Source: Oceanibacterium hippocampi (lineage in GTDB: Bacteria; Pseudomonadota; Alphaproteobacteria; Sneathiellales; Sneathiellaceae). Taken from it: DNA of 64,000 bases. A program made the position numbers and the translations under genes. Under the pieces are notes generated by a model that saw only the letters and a program-made list of their open reading frames with translations, did not search any database and was not told where the DNA came from. The DNA lies in assembly GCF_900172325.1 (NCBI RefSeq), contig NZ_FWFR01000004.1, forward strand, positions 248,001 through 312,000, written 5' to 3'. How positions within the stretch are numbered: the stretch's first letter is position 1; every line of letters starts with the position of its first letter. Below are positions 16,871 to 25,628 of this stretch, in pieces.

Positions 16871-17777
16871 CCTGCCCGGCACACCGGCCGTCCTTGACCG
16901 GGCGGAGATCCGCCGGCTCCGGCGCGCCGCGCGATACCGTTCCTGGGGTGACAGCTACACGCTCTGGCGGCGCAATCCGATCACCGTCGCGGGCACCTTG
17001 ATCATCGTCTTCCTGGTGCTCGTCGCGGCCGCCGCGCCGCTGCTCGCGACCCACGATCCCTACAACCAGATCCTGTCCGACCGACTGCTGCCGCCGTCGG
17101 CGGAATACTGGTTCGGAACCGACAATCTCGGCCGCGACATCTATTCGCGGATCGTCTACGGATCGCGCCTGACCATCCTGATCGCCGTCCTCGTCGCGCT
17201 GATCAGCGGCCCGATCGGGCTGCTTGTCGGGGTGCTGGCCGGCTATGTCGGGGGCGCAACGGACGAGGTCCTGATGCGGCTCTCCGACATCTTCCTGGCC
17301 TTTCCGAAGCTGATCCTCGCGATCGCCTTCGCGGCGGCGCTCGGCACCGGGCTCGAGAACATGATCATCGCCATCTCGGTGGCCAACTGGCCCGGCTATG
17401 CGCGTCTCGTCCGGGCCGAGACGCTGGCGATCCGCAACAGCGACTATATCCAGGCGATCCGCGTGCTCGGCGCCAGCCATGCGCGGATCATGCTCCGCCA
17501 CGTCACGCCGATGTGCTTCTCGACCCTGATCGTCCGCGTCAGCCTCGACATGGGCGCGATCATCCTGATCGCCGCCGGGCTCGGCTTCCTCGGGCTCGGC
17601 GCCCAGCCGCCGGCACCGGAATGGGGGCTGATGGTCAGCGACGGCCGGAATTACCTCGTCGACCAGTGGTGGGTCTCGACCTTGCCCGGCATGGCGATCC
17701 TGATCGTCGTGCTCGGCTTCAACCTGCTCGGCGATGGGATCCGCGACATCCTAGATCCGCGGCAGAGGCAGGGCTGA
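16863..17777 (+). CDS. ABC transporter permease, DppC/OppC type
   Basis: 304 aa. A cytoplasmic N-terminal tail and first membrane helix (PITVAGTLIIVFLVLVAAAAPLLA) precede the WFGTDNLGRDIYSRIVYGSR motif diagnostic of DppC-type permeases. The EAA loop is YIQAIRVLGASHARIMLRHVTP. The start ATG lies within the end of the preceding permease gene. Confidence 0.93.
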   Translation: MTDLPGTPAVLDRAEIRRLRRAARYRSWGDSYTLWRRNPITVAGTLIIVFLVLVAAAAPLLATHDPYNQILSDRLLPPSAEYWFGTDNLGRDIYSRIVYGSRLTILIAVLVALISGPIGLLVGVLAGYVGGATDEVLMRLSDIFLAFPKLILAIAFAAALGTGLENMIIAISVANWPGYARLVRAETLAIRNSDYIQAIRVLGASHARIMLRHVTPMCFSTLIVRVSLDMGAIILIAAGLGFLGLGAQPPAPEWGLMVSDGRNYLVDQWWVSTLPGMAILIVVLGFNLLGDGIRDILDPRQRQG

Positions 17778-17779
17778 TC

Positions 17780-18772
17780 GTGGCCACCGCCAGCCCGCCG
17801 CTGCTCGCCGTCGAGGATCTGCAGATCCGATTCCATACCCTGCGCGGCGTGGTCCATGCGCTGGACGGCGTGTCGTTCGAGATCGCCCGGGGTGAATCCA
17901 TCGGCCTGGTCGGCGAGACCGGTTGCGGCAAGTCGATCACCGCGCGGGCGATCCTTCGCCTCGTCGATCCGCCGGGGCGGATCACCGCCGGCAGCATACG
18001 CTTCGAGGGCACCGAACTGCTGACGCTCGACCGCCGCGCGATGCGGACGATCCGCGGCCAGAAAATCTCGATGATCATGCAGGAGCCCAAGGTCTCGCTC
18101 AATCCGGTCATGCGGATCGGTCGCCAGGTCGCCGAGACGCTGTTGATCCATGACCGTTCGCTCAGCCATCGCCAGGCCGAGGCCAAGGCGCGCGACATGC
18201 TGGGCTCGGTCAGCATTCCGGACCCGGCGCGCATGGCGCAGCGTTACCCGCACGAGCTGTCCGGCGGCATGGCGCAGCGGGTGATGATCGCGATGATGCT
18301 GGTGACCCGGCCGCGCCTGCTGATCGCGGACGAGCCGACCTCGGCGCTGGACGTGACCATCCAGGCGCAGATCCTCGACCTGATGACCGACCTGATCGCC
18401 GAGATCGGTTCGTCGGTGCTGATGATTTCCCACGATCTCGCGGTCGTCGCGGAGACCTGCGACCGGGTGATCGTGATGTACGCCGGCACGGTCGTTGAAA
18501 GCGGCACCGTGGACGCGGTGCTGGACGAACCGTCGCATCCCTATACCCGGGGGCTGCTCAACACCCTGCCGGACCAGGTCGACCCGGATCGACCATTGCA
18601 ATCCATCCCCGGCAATGTGCCGAGCCTGCTGGCGCCGCCGGTCGGCTGCCGCTTCGCGCCCCGCTGTCCGGAGGCCGGGCCGCGCTGCCGGCGCGAGACG
18701 CCGGCGGCCTACGATGTCGGCGCCGGCCACGTCGCCGCCTGCTTCCTGCATGCCGACGGCGGCGTCGCATGA
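17780..18772 (+). CDS. ABC transporter ATP-binding protein, DppD/OppD type
   Basis: 330 aa. Walker A GETGCGKSI, signature ELSGGMAQRVMIAMM and Walker B LLIADEPTSALD, then the oligopeptide-transporter C-terminal extension with cysteines (CRFAPRCPEAGPRC) that binds an iron-sulfur cluster in some homologues. The start is GTG 17780, 2 bp after the permease stop. The stop overlaps the next gene (ATGA). Confidence 0.92.
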   Translation: MATASPPLLAVEDLQIRFHTLRGVVHALDGVSFEIARGESIGLVGETGCGKSITARAILRLVDPPGRITAGSIRFEGTELLTLDRRAMRTIRGQKISMIMQEPKVSLNPVMRIGRQVAETLLIHDRSLSHRQAEAKARDMLGSVSIPDPARMAQRYPHELSGGMAQRVMIAMMLVTRPRLLIADEPTSALDVTIQAQILDLMTDLIAEIGSSVLMISHDLAVVAETCDRVIVMYAGTVVESGTVDAVLDEPSHPYTRGLLNTLPDQVDPDRPLQSIPGNVPSLLAPPVGCRFAPRCPEAGPRCRRETPAAYDVGAGHVAACFLHADGGVA

Positions 18773-19779
18773 CCCGGCCGGCCGACGACCTGCTGCTCGA
18801 GGTGCGGGACCTGCATGTCGACTACCCGCTGCGCGGCGGCCTGCTGCAGCGCCGGCGCGGGACGATCAAGGCGCTGAACGGCGTCAGCCTGTCGCTCAGG
18901 CGGGGCGAGATCTACGGCCTGGTCGGAGAGTCCGGTTGCGGCAAGACGACGCTCGGCCGGGCGCTGGTCGGCCTTGCACCGCAGGCCGGCGGCGAGATCA
19001 CCTTCGACGGCGTGCGATTGCCGGCGGACGGCCGCCGCGACCGCTTCGCCCGCAAGATCCAGCTCATCTTCCAGGATCCCTATGCCTCGCTGCATCCACG
19101 CAAGCCGGTTCGCGAACTGGTCGGGGAGGGCCTGCTGATCAACGGCCTCGCCAGCGCCGACGAGGTCGACGGGCGGAGCCTCGCCATGCTGGAGCGCGTC
19201 GGCCTCAATGCCGAGCATCTCTATCGCTACGCGCATGAATTCTCCGGCGGCCAGCGCCAGCGGATCGCCCTTGCCCGGGCGCTCGTGCTGCACCCGCAGC
19301 TCATCGTGCTCGACGAGCCGACCTCGGCGCTCGACGTCTCGGTCCAGGCGCAGACGCTTAACCTGCTGAAGGAACTCCGCCGCGAGCTTGGCCTGACCTA
19401 TCTCTTCATCAGCCACGATCTCGGCGTGGTGCGTTACATGAGCCAGCGCATGGCCGTGATGTACCTGGGCCATATCGTCGAGGAGGGCGAAACCGAGACG
19501 ATCTTCGAACGCCCGCAGCATCCCTACACGCGCTCGTTGCTGGCCTCGCTGCCGTCGATCCGGCATCGCAAGCAGCGCCACAAGGCGGCCTTGCAGGGCG
19601 ATCCGCCGACGCCGATCGATCCGCCGCCGGGCTGTCCCTTCGCCGGACGCTGCCCGAAGACCCAGCCGATCTGCCGCGAGCAGAATCCCGCGCTCGCGCC
19701 GGCCGTCGGGGATCCGGCCGGGGGCGGTCGCGACCATCGTGTCGCCTGTTATTTCCCGGACCTCCCGGGCGAGGGCTAA
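18769..19779 (+). CDS. ABC transporter ATP-binding protein, DppF/OppF type
   Basis: 336 aa. Walker A GESGCGKTT, signature [16 protein letters not shown], Walker B LIVLDEPTSALD, and a C-terminal CPFAGRCPKTQPIC cysteine segment. It pairs with the preceding ATPase to power the transporter and is the last gene of the operon. A GGTTACG/CGTAACC hairpin follows 16 bp after the stop. Confidence 0.92.
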   Translation: MTRPADDLLLEVRDLHVDYPLRGGLLQRRRGTIKALNGVSLSLRRGEIYGLVGESGCGKTTLGRALVGLAPQAGGEITFDGVRLPADGRRDRFARKIQLIFQDPYASLHPRKPVRELVGEGLLINGLASADEVDGRSLAMLERVGLNAEHLYRYAHEFSGGQRQRIALARALVLHPQLIVLDEPTSALDVSVQAQTLNLLKELRRELGLTYLFISHDLGVVRYMSQRMAVMYLGHIVEEGETETIFERPQHPYTRSLLASLPSIRHRKQRHKAALQGDPPTPIDPPPGCPFAGRCPKTQPICREQNPALAPAVGDPAGGGRDHRVACYFPDLPGEG

Positions 19780-19795
19780 GTCCCTGTTTCGGCTT

Positions 19796-19812
19796 GGTTA
19801 CGAGGCGTAACC
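19796..19812. terminator. Inverted repeat after the first ABC operon
   Basis: GGTTACG-AGG-CGTAACC is perfect over 7 bp with a 3-nt loop and is followed by TTTCG. It could be a short terminator for the transporter operon or a protein-binding site; the additional CGTAAC beside it favours the latter slightly. Confidence 0.35.
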
Positions 19813-20062
19813 TTTCGTAACGCGAATTGATTTCCGAAGCCTGTCAATTGACGAACCGATTCCCTATTATCCAGCCGTCTCAGTTCGGGTGAATTTCATC
19901 CGCAACCGCCGGAAGGTCATTTTGCCGCGCTTGTCGGCGACCGGCCTGGAAGATGCGGATGGGCCGGGTTGCTGCCGGCGGAAAGTGTTTCCGTCGGAGG
20001 TGCGGGACCAGTTCGGGTTCGAGTGGTGCGCGGTGCAGTATCGGTACCGATTGAATTCCGAA

Positions 20063-20091
20063 TTGTCAGTTAGTTAGATCAGTTTGTTAAT
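20063..20091 (+). promoter_or_regulatory. Possible sigma-70-type promoter of the ceramide operon
   Basis: TTGTCA (5 of 6 with TTGACA) and GTTAAT (4 of 6 with TATAAT) are separated by 17 bp, 12 bp downstream of the palindrome ATCGGTACCGAT (20040-20051). The predicted leader to the first small open frame would be about 150 nt. Confidence 0.35.
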
Positions 20092-20246
20092 GTACTTGGC
20101 GAAGTCGGCAAAAGAACGTATTGTCGCAACGGCTGAGTGGTTTGCGGAATACTTGTTCTTACGTTGCGGGGCGAAGCGGAACGATTTGCGGCGGACGGGA
20201 GTCCGGCGTTCCGGTTGGCAGCGGGGCCGGGGGCGAGGGGAACTTC

Positions 20247-20330
20247 ATGCAGGTGGTCGCGGTTGATCGCTCGGGCACGGAAGCATACGTGCCGACGGAC
20301 TTCGCAGTATTGCCCGAGGGCAACCGGTAG
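20247..20330 (+). CDS. Possible 27-aa small protein coupled to the acyl-AMP ligase gene
   Basis: MQVVAVDRSGTEAYVPTDFA... (27 aa) has GAGGGG 7 bp upstream of its ATG. Its TAG stop shares a base with the GTG start of the next gene (TAGTG), the arrangement expected for re-initiation. It may be a genuine small protein or a device that controls translation of the sphingolipid operon. Confidence 0.4.
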   Translation: MQVVAVDRSGTEAYVPTDFAVLPEGNR

Positions 20331-22159
20331 TGATTGTGAACAACACGTATCCTGAAGCGGTGAAAATGAAGCCGACGCCGACGAAGAACAGCAGCCTTGC
20401 CTATCGGACCGTGGGATGTGCCTCGGTTGCCGAGGGGCTCGACTATGCTGCGCAAGGCGAGACCGGCTGCAATTTCTACGGCAATCGCGGCGTGCTTGCC
20501 CATGTGGTGCCCTATGCGGAGATCCGCCGCCGGGCGCTGGCCGTCGCCGCGCACCTTGCCGGCCTCGGGTTGCCGCGCGGCAGCCGGATCGCCATCGTGG
20601 CCGAGACCGACCCCTATTTCCTGGTCTTCTTCTACGCCTGCCAGTATGCCGGCCTGGTGCCGGTGCCAATGCCGATCAGCATCAATTTCGGCGGGCGTGA
20701 CTCCTATGTCGGCCGGCTGCGCGGCATGCTCCGGGTCTCCGAGGCCCGGCTCGCGATCGGCTCGGAAGACCTGATCGCCTCGTTGCGCGAAGCGGCATTC
20801 GGTGTCGAGCATTGCATCGTCGGCACGCCGGACGAGATCATGGCGCTGCCGGAGGCGGGCGCACCACTGCAGCCCCTCGGTGCCGACGAGGAATGCTACA
20901 TCCAGTTCTCTTCAGGCTCGACGCGCGACCCGAAGGGCGTCGTCGTGACGCAGCGGGCACTGATCGCCAATGCCACCGGCATCGTTCGCGACGGCGTCGA
21001 ACTGACGGCCGACGACCGCTGCGTCTCGTGGCTGCCGCTCTATCACGACATGGGCCTGGTCGGCTGCTGCCTGTCGCCGATGCTGTGCCAGACCACGGTC
21101 GATTTCATCCCGACCACCGTGTTCGCGCGCCGGCCCTTCCTGTGGCTGCAGATCCTTTCGGACAATCGCGGGACGATCTCGTTCAGCCCGACCTTCGGCT
21201 ACGAGCTTTGCCTGCGCCGCGCGAACAACCGGGGCATGAATGGCTTTGACCTGTCATCCTGGCGGGTTGCCGGGATCGGCGCGGAAATGATCCGGCCCGA
21301 GGTGTTGCGCCAGTTCGCGACCCATTTCGGCGGGTTCGGCTTCGACGGCCGCGCGTTCCTGCCGTCCTACGGGCTTGCGGAATCGACGCTCGCGGTTAGT
21401 TTCGCGCCGCTCGGCGAAGGCGTCCGCGTCGACAGGGTCGACCGCCAGCATCAGGCCCGCCACGGCGTTGCCCTGCCGCCGAAAATGAACGGCCATTCGC
21501 GGCCGGAGGATGTCCGGTCCTTCGCGATCTGCGGCCGCGTGCTGCCGGGTCACCAGCTTGAGGTGCGCGACGACCAGGACCGCCGCGTCGGCGACCGGGT
21601 GATCGGCCGCATCTGCATTGCCGGGCCGAGCCTGATGGCGGGCTACCTGCGCAATACCGAGGCCTCCGGCGCGACGCTGCAGGCTGATGGCTGGCTCGAT
21701 ACCGGCGATCTCGGCTACCTGATCGACGGCGAACTTGTCGTGACCGGCCGCCGCAAGGACCTGATCGTTCACAACGGCCGCAATATCTGGCCGCAGGACC
21801 TGGAGTGGGCGGTCGAATCCCTCGACGTCGTGCGGGCCGGCGATGTCGCGGCCTTCTCTGTCGATGATGGCGAGCAGGAATCGGTGATCGTCGTCGTCGA
21901 ATGCGGCCTGATGGACACTGCGGCGCGGGATTGCCTGCGCCGCGAGGTCGCGGGCCTGGTTCAGAGCGCCGCCGGCATCGAATGCGAGGTCATTCTGGTG
22001 CCGCGCTCGACGCTGACCTTTACCTCTTCCGGCAAGCTCAGCCGCGCGGCGGTCAAGGCCGACTATCTGGCCGGCGCCTTCGATGCCGGCCCGAGCACGC
22101 CGCCGCGTCGCCTGACGCCGGTCGAAACCGGGGCGGAAGTCAGCGTCGGCAGCGACTGA
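20330..22159 (+). CDS. Fatty acyl-AMP ligase of the ceramide pathway
   Basis: 609 aa (GTG start; ATG 20366 would remove 12 residues). ATP-grasp-type adenylation signature YIQFSSGSTRDPKGVVVTQ, the FAAL-typical LPLYHDMGLVG, GWLDTGDLGYL and the catalytic lysine in TFTSSGKLSR are all present. FAAL enzymes activate fatty acids as acyl-AMP and load acyl carrier proteins rather than CoA. An acyl carrier protein and serine palmitoyltransferase follow in the same operon. In Caulobacter an equivalent ligase is needed for ceramide, so it probably supplies acyl-ACP for sphingoid-base synthesis. Confidence 0.85.
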   Translation: MIVNNTYPEAVKMKPTPTKNSSLAYRTVGCASVAEGLDYAAQGETGCNFYGNRGVLAHVVPYAEIRRRALAVAAHLAGLGLPRGSRIAIVAETDPYFLVFFYACQYAGLVPVPMPISINFGGRDSYVGRLRGMLRVSEARLAIGSEDLIASLREAAFGVEHCIVGTPDEIMALPEAGAPLQPLGADEECYIQFSSGSTRDPKGVVVTQRALIANATGIVRDGVELTADDRCVSWLPLYHDMGLVGCCLSPMLCQTTVDFIPTTVFARRPFLWLQILSDNRGTISFSPTFGYELCLRRANNRGMNGFDLSSWRVAGIGAEMIRPEVLRQFATHFGGFGFDGRAFLPSYGLAESTLAVSFAPLGEGVRVDRVDRQHQARHGVALPPKMNGHSRPEDVRSFAICGRVLPGHQLEVRDDQDRRVGDRVIGRICIAGPSLMAGYLRNTEASGATLQADGWLDTGDLGYLIDGELVVTGRRKDLIVHNGRNIWPQDLEWAVESLDVVRAGDVAAFSVDDGEQESVIVVVECGLMDTAARDCLRREVAGLVQSAAGIECEVILVPRSTLTFTSSGKLSRAAVKADYLAGAFDAGPSTPPRRLTPVETGAEVSVGSD

Positions 22160-22201
22160 TCGCGGCGAATTCCCGACTTACGAAATCCAGCAGGAGGGCC
22201 G

Positions 22202-23143
22202 GTGCGCGGAACCGTGGCACTGACCGGTGCGACCGGCTTCGTCGGCCATGCGATCGCCCAACGGCTGATCGGCGACGGCTGGCGGGTTCGTGCCATGACA
22301 CGGCGTCCGTCGGAGGCGCTTGCCGGGCTTGGCGCCGCGACCTGGGCGGGCGATCTCGGCAGCGTCGAGCGACTCCGGGAGTTCGTCACCGATGCGGATG
22401 CGGTCGTGCATTGCGCCGGGCTGGTCCGGGCGCGCCGGGCGGACGACTTCGCCGCCGTGAATGCCGGCGGCACCGCGCGGCTGCTCTCGGCGGTTCGTGA
22501 GCAGGGCAATCCGGCCCGATTTCTCTACATCTCATCGCTCGCGGCCCGCCATGCCGAGATTTCCCACTATGCGGCAAGCAAACGGGCGGCCGAGGAAGCG
22601 GTGCGCGCCGCGGCCGTCGATATCGACGCCGCGGTCGTCAGGCCGCCGGCCATCTACGGACCGCGCGACCGGGCGACGCTTCCGCTGTTCCAGTTGCTTG
22701 CCCGAGGCTGGCTGCTGATGCCGTCGCCGGCGACGGCGCGCTTCTCGCTGCTGCATGTCGACGACCTTGCCGGCGCGGTCGCCCATCTCCTCGAGCAACC
22801 GCGCCTTGGCGGCGTGACTGTCGAGCCGGACGATGGCCGCGACGGCGGCTACGACTGGCCGGCCCTGGCGGCGATCGCGGCAGCCCGCCTCGGTCGCCCG
22901 GTTCGCCCCGTCCGGCTGCCGCATGCCCTGCTTCTGGCGATCGCCGCCGGCAACCAGACGATTGCCCGCCTGGTCGGGCAGGCGCCGATGCTCTCCCTCG
23001 ACAAGCTCCGCGAGATGCGATTTCCCGACTGGGTCTCCGAACCGCCCCAGTCGGCGATCCTCGACGACTGGGCGCCGCGCCTGCGGTTTGAAGAGGGCTT
23101 CGCTCAGACCCTCGCCTGGTATAGAACAGCGGGATGGGTATGA
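22202..23143 (+). CDS. cerR: CerR-type NAD(P)-dependent reductase (epimerase/dehydratase fold)
   Basis: 313 aa from GTG 22202, which has AGGAGG 5 bp upstream. The N-terminal VALTGATGFVGHAIAQRL is the extended-SDR nucleotide motif and YAASKRAAEEAV gives the YxxxK catalytic pair. In Caulobacter an SDR gene beside spt (cerR) reduces the 3-keto group of the ceramide intermediate. Position between the acyl-AMP ligase and the ACP supports the same role. Confidence 0.8.
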   Translation: MRGTVALTGATGFVGHAIAQRLIGDGWRVRAMTRRPSEALAGLGAATWAGDLGSVERLREFVTDADAVVHCAGLVRARRADDFAAVNAGGTARLLSAVREQGNPARFLYISSLAARHAEISHYAASKRAAEEAVRAAAVDIDAAVVRPPAIYGPRDRATLPLFQLLARGWLLMPSPATARFSLLHVDDLAGAVAHLLEQPRLGGVTVEPDDGRDGGYDWPALAAIAAARLGRPVRPVRLPHALLLAIAAGNQTIARLVGQAPMLSLDKLREMRFPDWVSEPPQSAILDDWAPRLRFEEGFAQTLAWYRTAGWV

Positions 23144-23144
23144 C

Positions 23145-23237
23145 ATGACCGTGGTCGACGGAACGCGAAGCGCGCGGCCGATACCGCCGGCCATGCCGTT
23201 CAGGCCCGGCAACATTCAGACGTGCAGGACGCCATGA
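23145..23237 (+). CDS. Possible 30-aa linking open frame between cerR and the ACP gene
   Basis: MTVVDGTRSARPIPPAMPFR... starts 1 bp after the cerR stop and ends in an ATGA overlap with the ACP start. There is only a weak purine-rich stretch (GGGATGGG) before it. It could be a translated coupler that carries ribosomes across the 90-bp gap; equally it may be chance. Confidence 0.25.
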   Translation: MTVVDGTRSARPIPPAMPFRPGNIQTCRTP

Positions 23238-23494
23238 CAAGCTCCCCGGAAAACCATCGCGATGCGCTGACGGGCAAGGTCGCCGAATTGCTCGAGCGCT
23301 ACAACAAGACCGGCATCGCGGTGACCGCCGACACCGACCTCAGTGCCGATCTCGACATCGACTCGGTCTCGGCCATGGATCTGATCATGGAGATCGAGGA
23401 TCACTTCGACATCGATATTCCCGTCAACATGGCCGCCGACATCCGCAAGGTCGGCGACCTGGTGGCGGTGGTCGAACAGCAGCTCGGCGGTTAG
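23234..23494 (+). CDS. Acyl carrier protein dedicated to sphingolipid synthesis
   Basis: 86 aa from ATG 23234 (AGGA 4 bp upstream). Helix II starts at DLDIDSVSAMDLIMEIEDHFDIDIP, with S44 the phosphopantetheine attachment serine; the motif is DSV rather than the DSL of fatty-acid-synthase ACP. It lies between cerR and spt, so it should carry the acyl chain activated by the FAAL to serine palmitoyltransferase. A dedicated ACP in the spt operon is also known from Caulobacter. Confidence 0.9.
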   Translation: MTSSPENHRDALTGKVAELLERYNKTGIAVTADTDLSADLDIDSVSAMDLIMEIEDHFDIDIPVNMAADIRKVGDLVAVVEQQLGG

Positions 23495-23501
23495 GACGAA
23501 C

Positions 23502-24704
23502 ATGGACATTTTCGAGAAGTATCGCGGCCTGATCGCGCGCCATGACCGGATGCTCGAAGCCGCCGGCGACCCGTTCAATGTCTGCATGGAGCGCCTGATC
23601 TCGCCGACCGAGGCGATCATCGACGGCAAGCGGACGATCCTGTTCGGCACCAACAACTATCTCGGGCTGACCTTCGATCCGCATTGCATCGAGCAGTCGG
23701 CGGCCGCGGTGCGGGAGCAGGGGACCGGCACCACCGGCTCGCGGATCGCCAACGGCACCTACAAGTCGCACCGCGATCTCGAGACCGAGATCGCCGGCTA
23801 CCTGGGCAAGCGGACGGCGCTGGTCTTCTCGACCGGCTACCAGGCGAACCTGGGAACACTGGTCGGGCTCGCCGGGCCGGACGACATCATCCTGATCGAT
23901 GCCGATTCCCACGCCAGCATCTATGACGGCTGCAAGCTGACTGGCGCGACGGTGATCCGCTTCCGCCACAACAATCCGGCCGATCTCGACAAGCGGCTTG
24001 CCCGCATCGAGAACAAGGAACAGGTCAAGCTGGTCGTCGTCGAGGGCATTTACTCGATGTTCGGCGACATGGCCCCGATCGCCGAGTTCGTCGACGTGAA
24101 GAAGCGCCACGGCGCCTTTCTGATGGTCGACGAGGCCCATTCCTTCGGCGTTTCCGGCGATCATGGCCGAGGCGTCGCGGAGGCGGAAGGGGTCGAGGCG
24201 GACGTCGATTTCGTCGTCGGGACATTCAGCAAGAGCCTCGGCGCAATTGGCGGCTATGCGGCGTCCGACCATCCGGATTTCGATACGCTCCGCTTCGTCA
24301 GCAGGCCCTACATGTTCACCGCCTCGCCGTCGCCGGCGACCGCGGCCTCGGTCCGCGCGGCGCTGGAATGCATGCGCGACCGGCCGGAACTGCGCACCCG
24401 GCTGTGGGAGAATGCCCGCCGCATCCATCAGGGCCTCGAGGCGCTCGGCTTCGAGACCTGTTCGCCGGCGAGTCCGATCATCGCGCTCAGGATGTCCGAC
24501 GAGGTCGCGGCGCTGACCGCCTGGCGTCGGCTTCTCGATCACGGAATCTATGTCAACCTGGCGGTCCCGCCGGGCACGCCGAACGGCGTCTGCCTGTTGC
24601 GCTGCAGTGTTTCGGCGGCGCACAGCAATGCCCAGATCGACGAGATCCTCAGGCGGTTCGGCGAGGTCGCGAGCGAGATCCTGACCGTCGCGGACGCCGG
24701 CTGA
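23502..24704 (+). CDS. spt: Serine palmitoyltransferase
   Basis: 400 aa, soluble bacterial type with no membrane helix. It is an alpha-oxoamine synthase: DSHAS (H138 stacks on PLP), MVDEAHSFGV (D210, H213) and GTFSKSLGAIGG with K244 as the PLP lysine. It condenses serine with an acyl thioester to 3-ketosphinganine. The family also contains KBL, BioF and HemA. The ACP 7 bp upstream, the FAAL and the ceramide synthase across the locus settle the call as Spt rather than BioF. Confidence 0.92.
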   Translation: MDIFEKYRGLIARHDRMLEAAGDPFNVCMERLISPTEAIIDGKRTILFGTNNYLGLTFDPHCIEQSAAAVREQGTGTTGSRIANGTYKSHRDLETEIAGYLGKRTALVFSTGYQANLGTLVGLAGPDDIILIDADSHASIYDGCKLTGATVIRFRHNNPADLDKRLARIENKEQVKLVVVEGIYSMFGDMAPIAEFVDVKKRHGAFLMVDEAHSFGVSGDHGRGVAEAEGVEADVDFVVGTFSKSLGAIGGYAASDHPDFDTLRFVSRPYMFTASPSPATAASVRAALECMRDRPELRTRLWENARRIHQGLEALGFETCSPASPIIALRMSDEVAALTAWRRLLDHGIYVNLAVPPGTPNGVCLLRCSVSAAHSNAQIDEILRRFGEVASEILTVADAG

Positions 24705-24711
24705 AACCGGC

Positions 24712-24738
24712 CGTCGGGCCTCAGCGGAAGGCCCGGCG
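24712..24738. terminator. Stem-loop between convergent spt and nucleotidyltransferase genes
   Basis: CGTCGGGCC and GGCCCGGCG pair over 9 positions (one G-T) around a 9-nt loop that includes the stop codon of the leftward gene. It could act on both transcripts, but there is no T-run. Confidence 0.4.
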
Positions 24739-25626
24739 TCGCCGGAGCCTCGCGAACAGCGTCACCGAGGCGAGCACCGGGTGCCGGCGCTGCCAGGGGG
24801 TCAGTTCGATCGGCACGCCGGAATGGCGTTCGATCTTCCAGGCGAGATAATCGGCGCCGCCCTCGAAGGTGGTCGATGCCTTGAGCAGCCGGACCACGCT
24901 CATGAGCTTGCCGAGGAGGCGGCGCAGGCGCCAGCGCCGGGCCGCCGCCCGGGGCGAGCGCAAGGCACCACCCGTCCCCTCGTTCTCGGCGTCGAGCGCG
25001 GCGGCGACCGCCCGGTAGCGCCCGGCGTCGGCCTCGAACAGTTCGCGCGCCCGATCCGGGCTTTCCGCGCGCAGTTCCGTCGCATAGCTCTCGCCCAGCG
25101 CCCGGGTCCAGAGCGCGTCCGGATCGCCGGCAGGGACCAGCGGGCGGGTTTCGTCCAGCAGCGTGCGGGCGGCTCGCGCCAGGCTGGCCAGCAGGCGTTC
25201 CCGGGTCGCCTCGTCGCGCGCCCGGAGGATCGCCGTCGGCTGCGCGAAGCGGCCCCAGAAATAGGGCAGTAGCGCCCCCGGTCCGTTGCGCCGCTCGAAC
25301 TGGTCGAGGCTGACAAGGGCATATTTCGCGCGCACCCTGATGCCGTCGAAATCGCCTTCGATATAGTAGACGTTCGGCGGTACCAGCCAGTTGGCCAGGC
25401 GCATCAGCGGATTGCGGTGCACGGACCGGTAACCGTCGCAGATCAGGTAGAAGTCGAGCATCCGGCCTTCGACGATGCGGTCGCGCAGGCAGCTTCCGTA
25501 GAGCAGCACGGCGACGATCGCGCTGCCGTGGCGGGCCACGGCGGCATCGGCGAGACCGTCGACCCCTGGCAGTGGCGGCGCATTGGCCCCGGCGGCCAGC
25601 AATTGATGCAGGGTGCCGCCGCCCAC
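24721..25626 (-). CDS. Nucleotidyltransferase-fold protein, Tam41-like, probable sphingolipid head-group enzyme
   Basis: 301 aa, GTG start 2 bp after the kinase gene's stop. An NTase pattern YGSCLRD at 43-49 is followed by MLDFYLI at 56-62, as in Tam41-type phosphatidate cytidylyltransferases; the C-terminal half is basic and helical. No signal peptide. Last gene of the lptF-lptG-kinase unit. A cytidylyl or similar transfer onto ceramide phosphate en route to a phosphoglycerate head group would fit, and Caulobacter makes ceramide phosphoglycerate with genes near its spt. The exact step is inferred. Confidence 0.6.
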   Translation of the reverse strand: MGGGTLHQLLAAGANAPPLPGVDGLADAAVARHGSAIVAVLLYGSCLRDRIVEGRMLDFYLICDGYRSVHRNPLMRLANWLVPPNVYYIEGDFDGIRVRAKYALVSLDQFERRNGPGALLPYFWGRFAQPTAILRARDEATRERLLASLARAARTLLDETRPLVPAGDPDALWTRALGESYATELRAESPDRARELFEADAGRYRAVAAALDAENEGTGGALRSPRAAARRWRLRRLLGKLMSVVRLLKASTTFEGGADYLAWKIERHSGVPIELTPWQRRHPVLASVTLFARLRRRRAFR

Positions 25627-25628
25627 GG

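Larger units (their letters stand above)
19780..20246. other. 467-bp gene-free control region ahead of the sphingolipid operon
   Basis: The least GC-rich stretch of the window. It holds a GGTTACG-AGG-CGTAACC inverted repeat at 19796-19812, with a further CGTAAC 3 bp on; a perfect 12-bp palindrome ATCGGTACCGAT at 20040-20051; and a promoter-like pair at 20063-20091. Short open frames here lack ribosome-binding sites and I reject them as genes. Confidence 0.5.

Noticed and set aside
19889-20200. Short open frames in the gap before the ceramide operon (for example 19889-20077 and 20084-20266)
   Set aside because: No ribosome-binding site, no recognisable motif, and they overlap the promoter-like and palindromic sequences.
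20330-22159. The acyl-AMP ligase as part of a polyketide or non-ribosomal peptide system
   Set aside because: No KS, AT, C or further A domains are nearby, while a stand-alone ACP and serine palmitoyltransferase follow directly.
23502-24704. The oxoamine synthase as BioF, Kbl or HemA
   Set aside because: No biotin, threonine-degradation or heme gene is near; the dedicated ACP, FAAL, CerR and bCerS context fits serine palmitoyltransferase.
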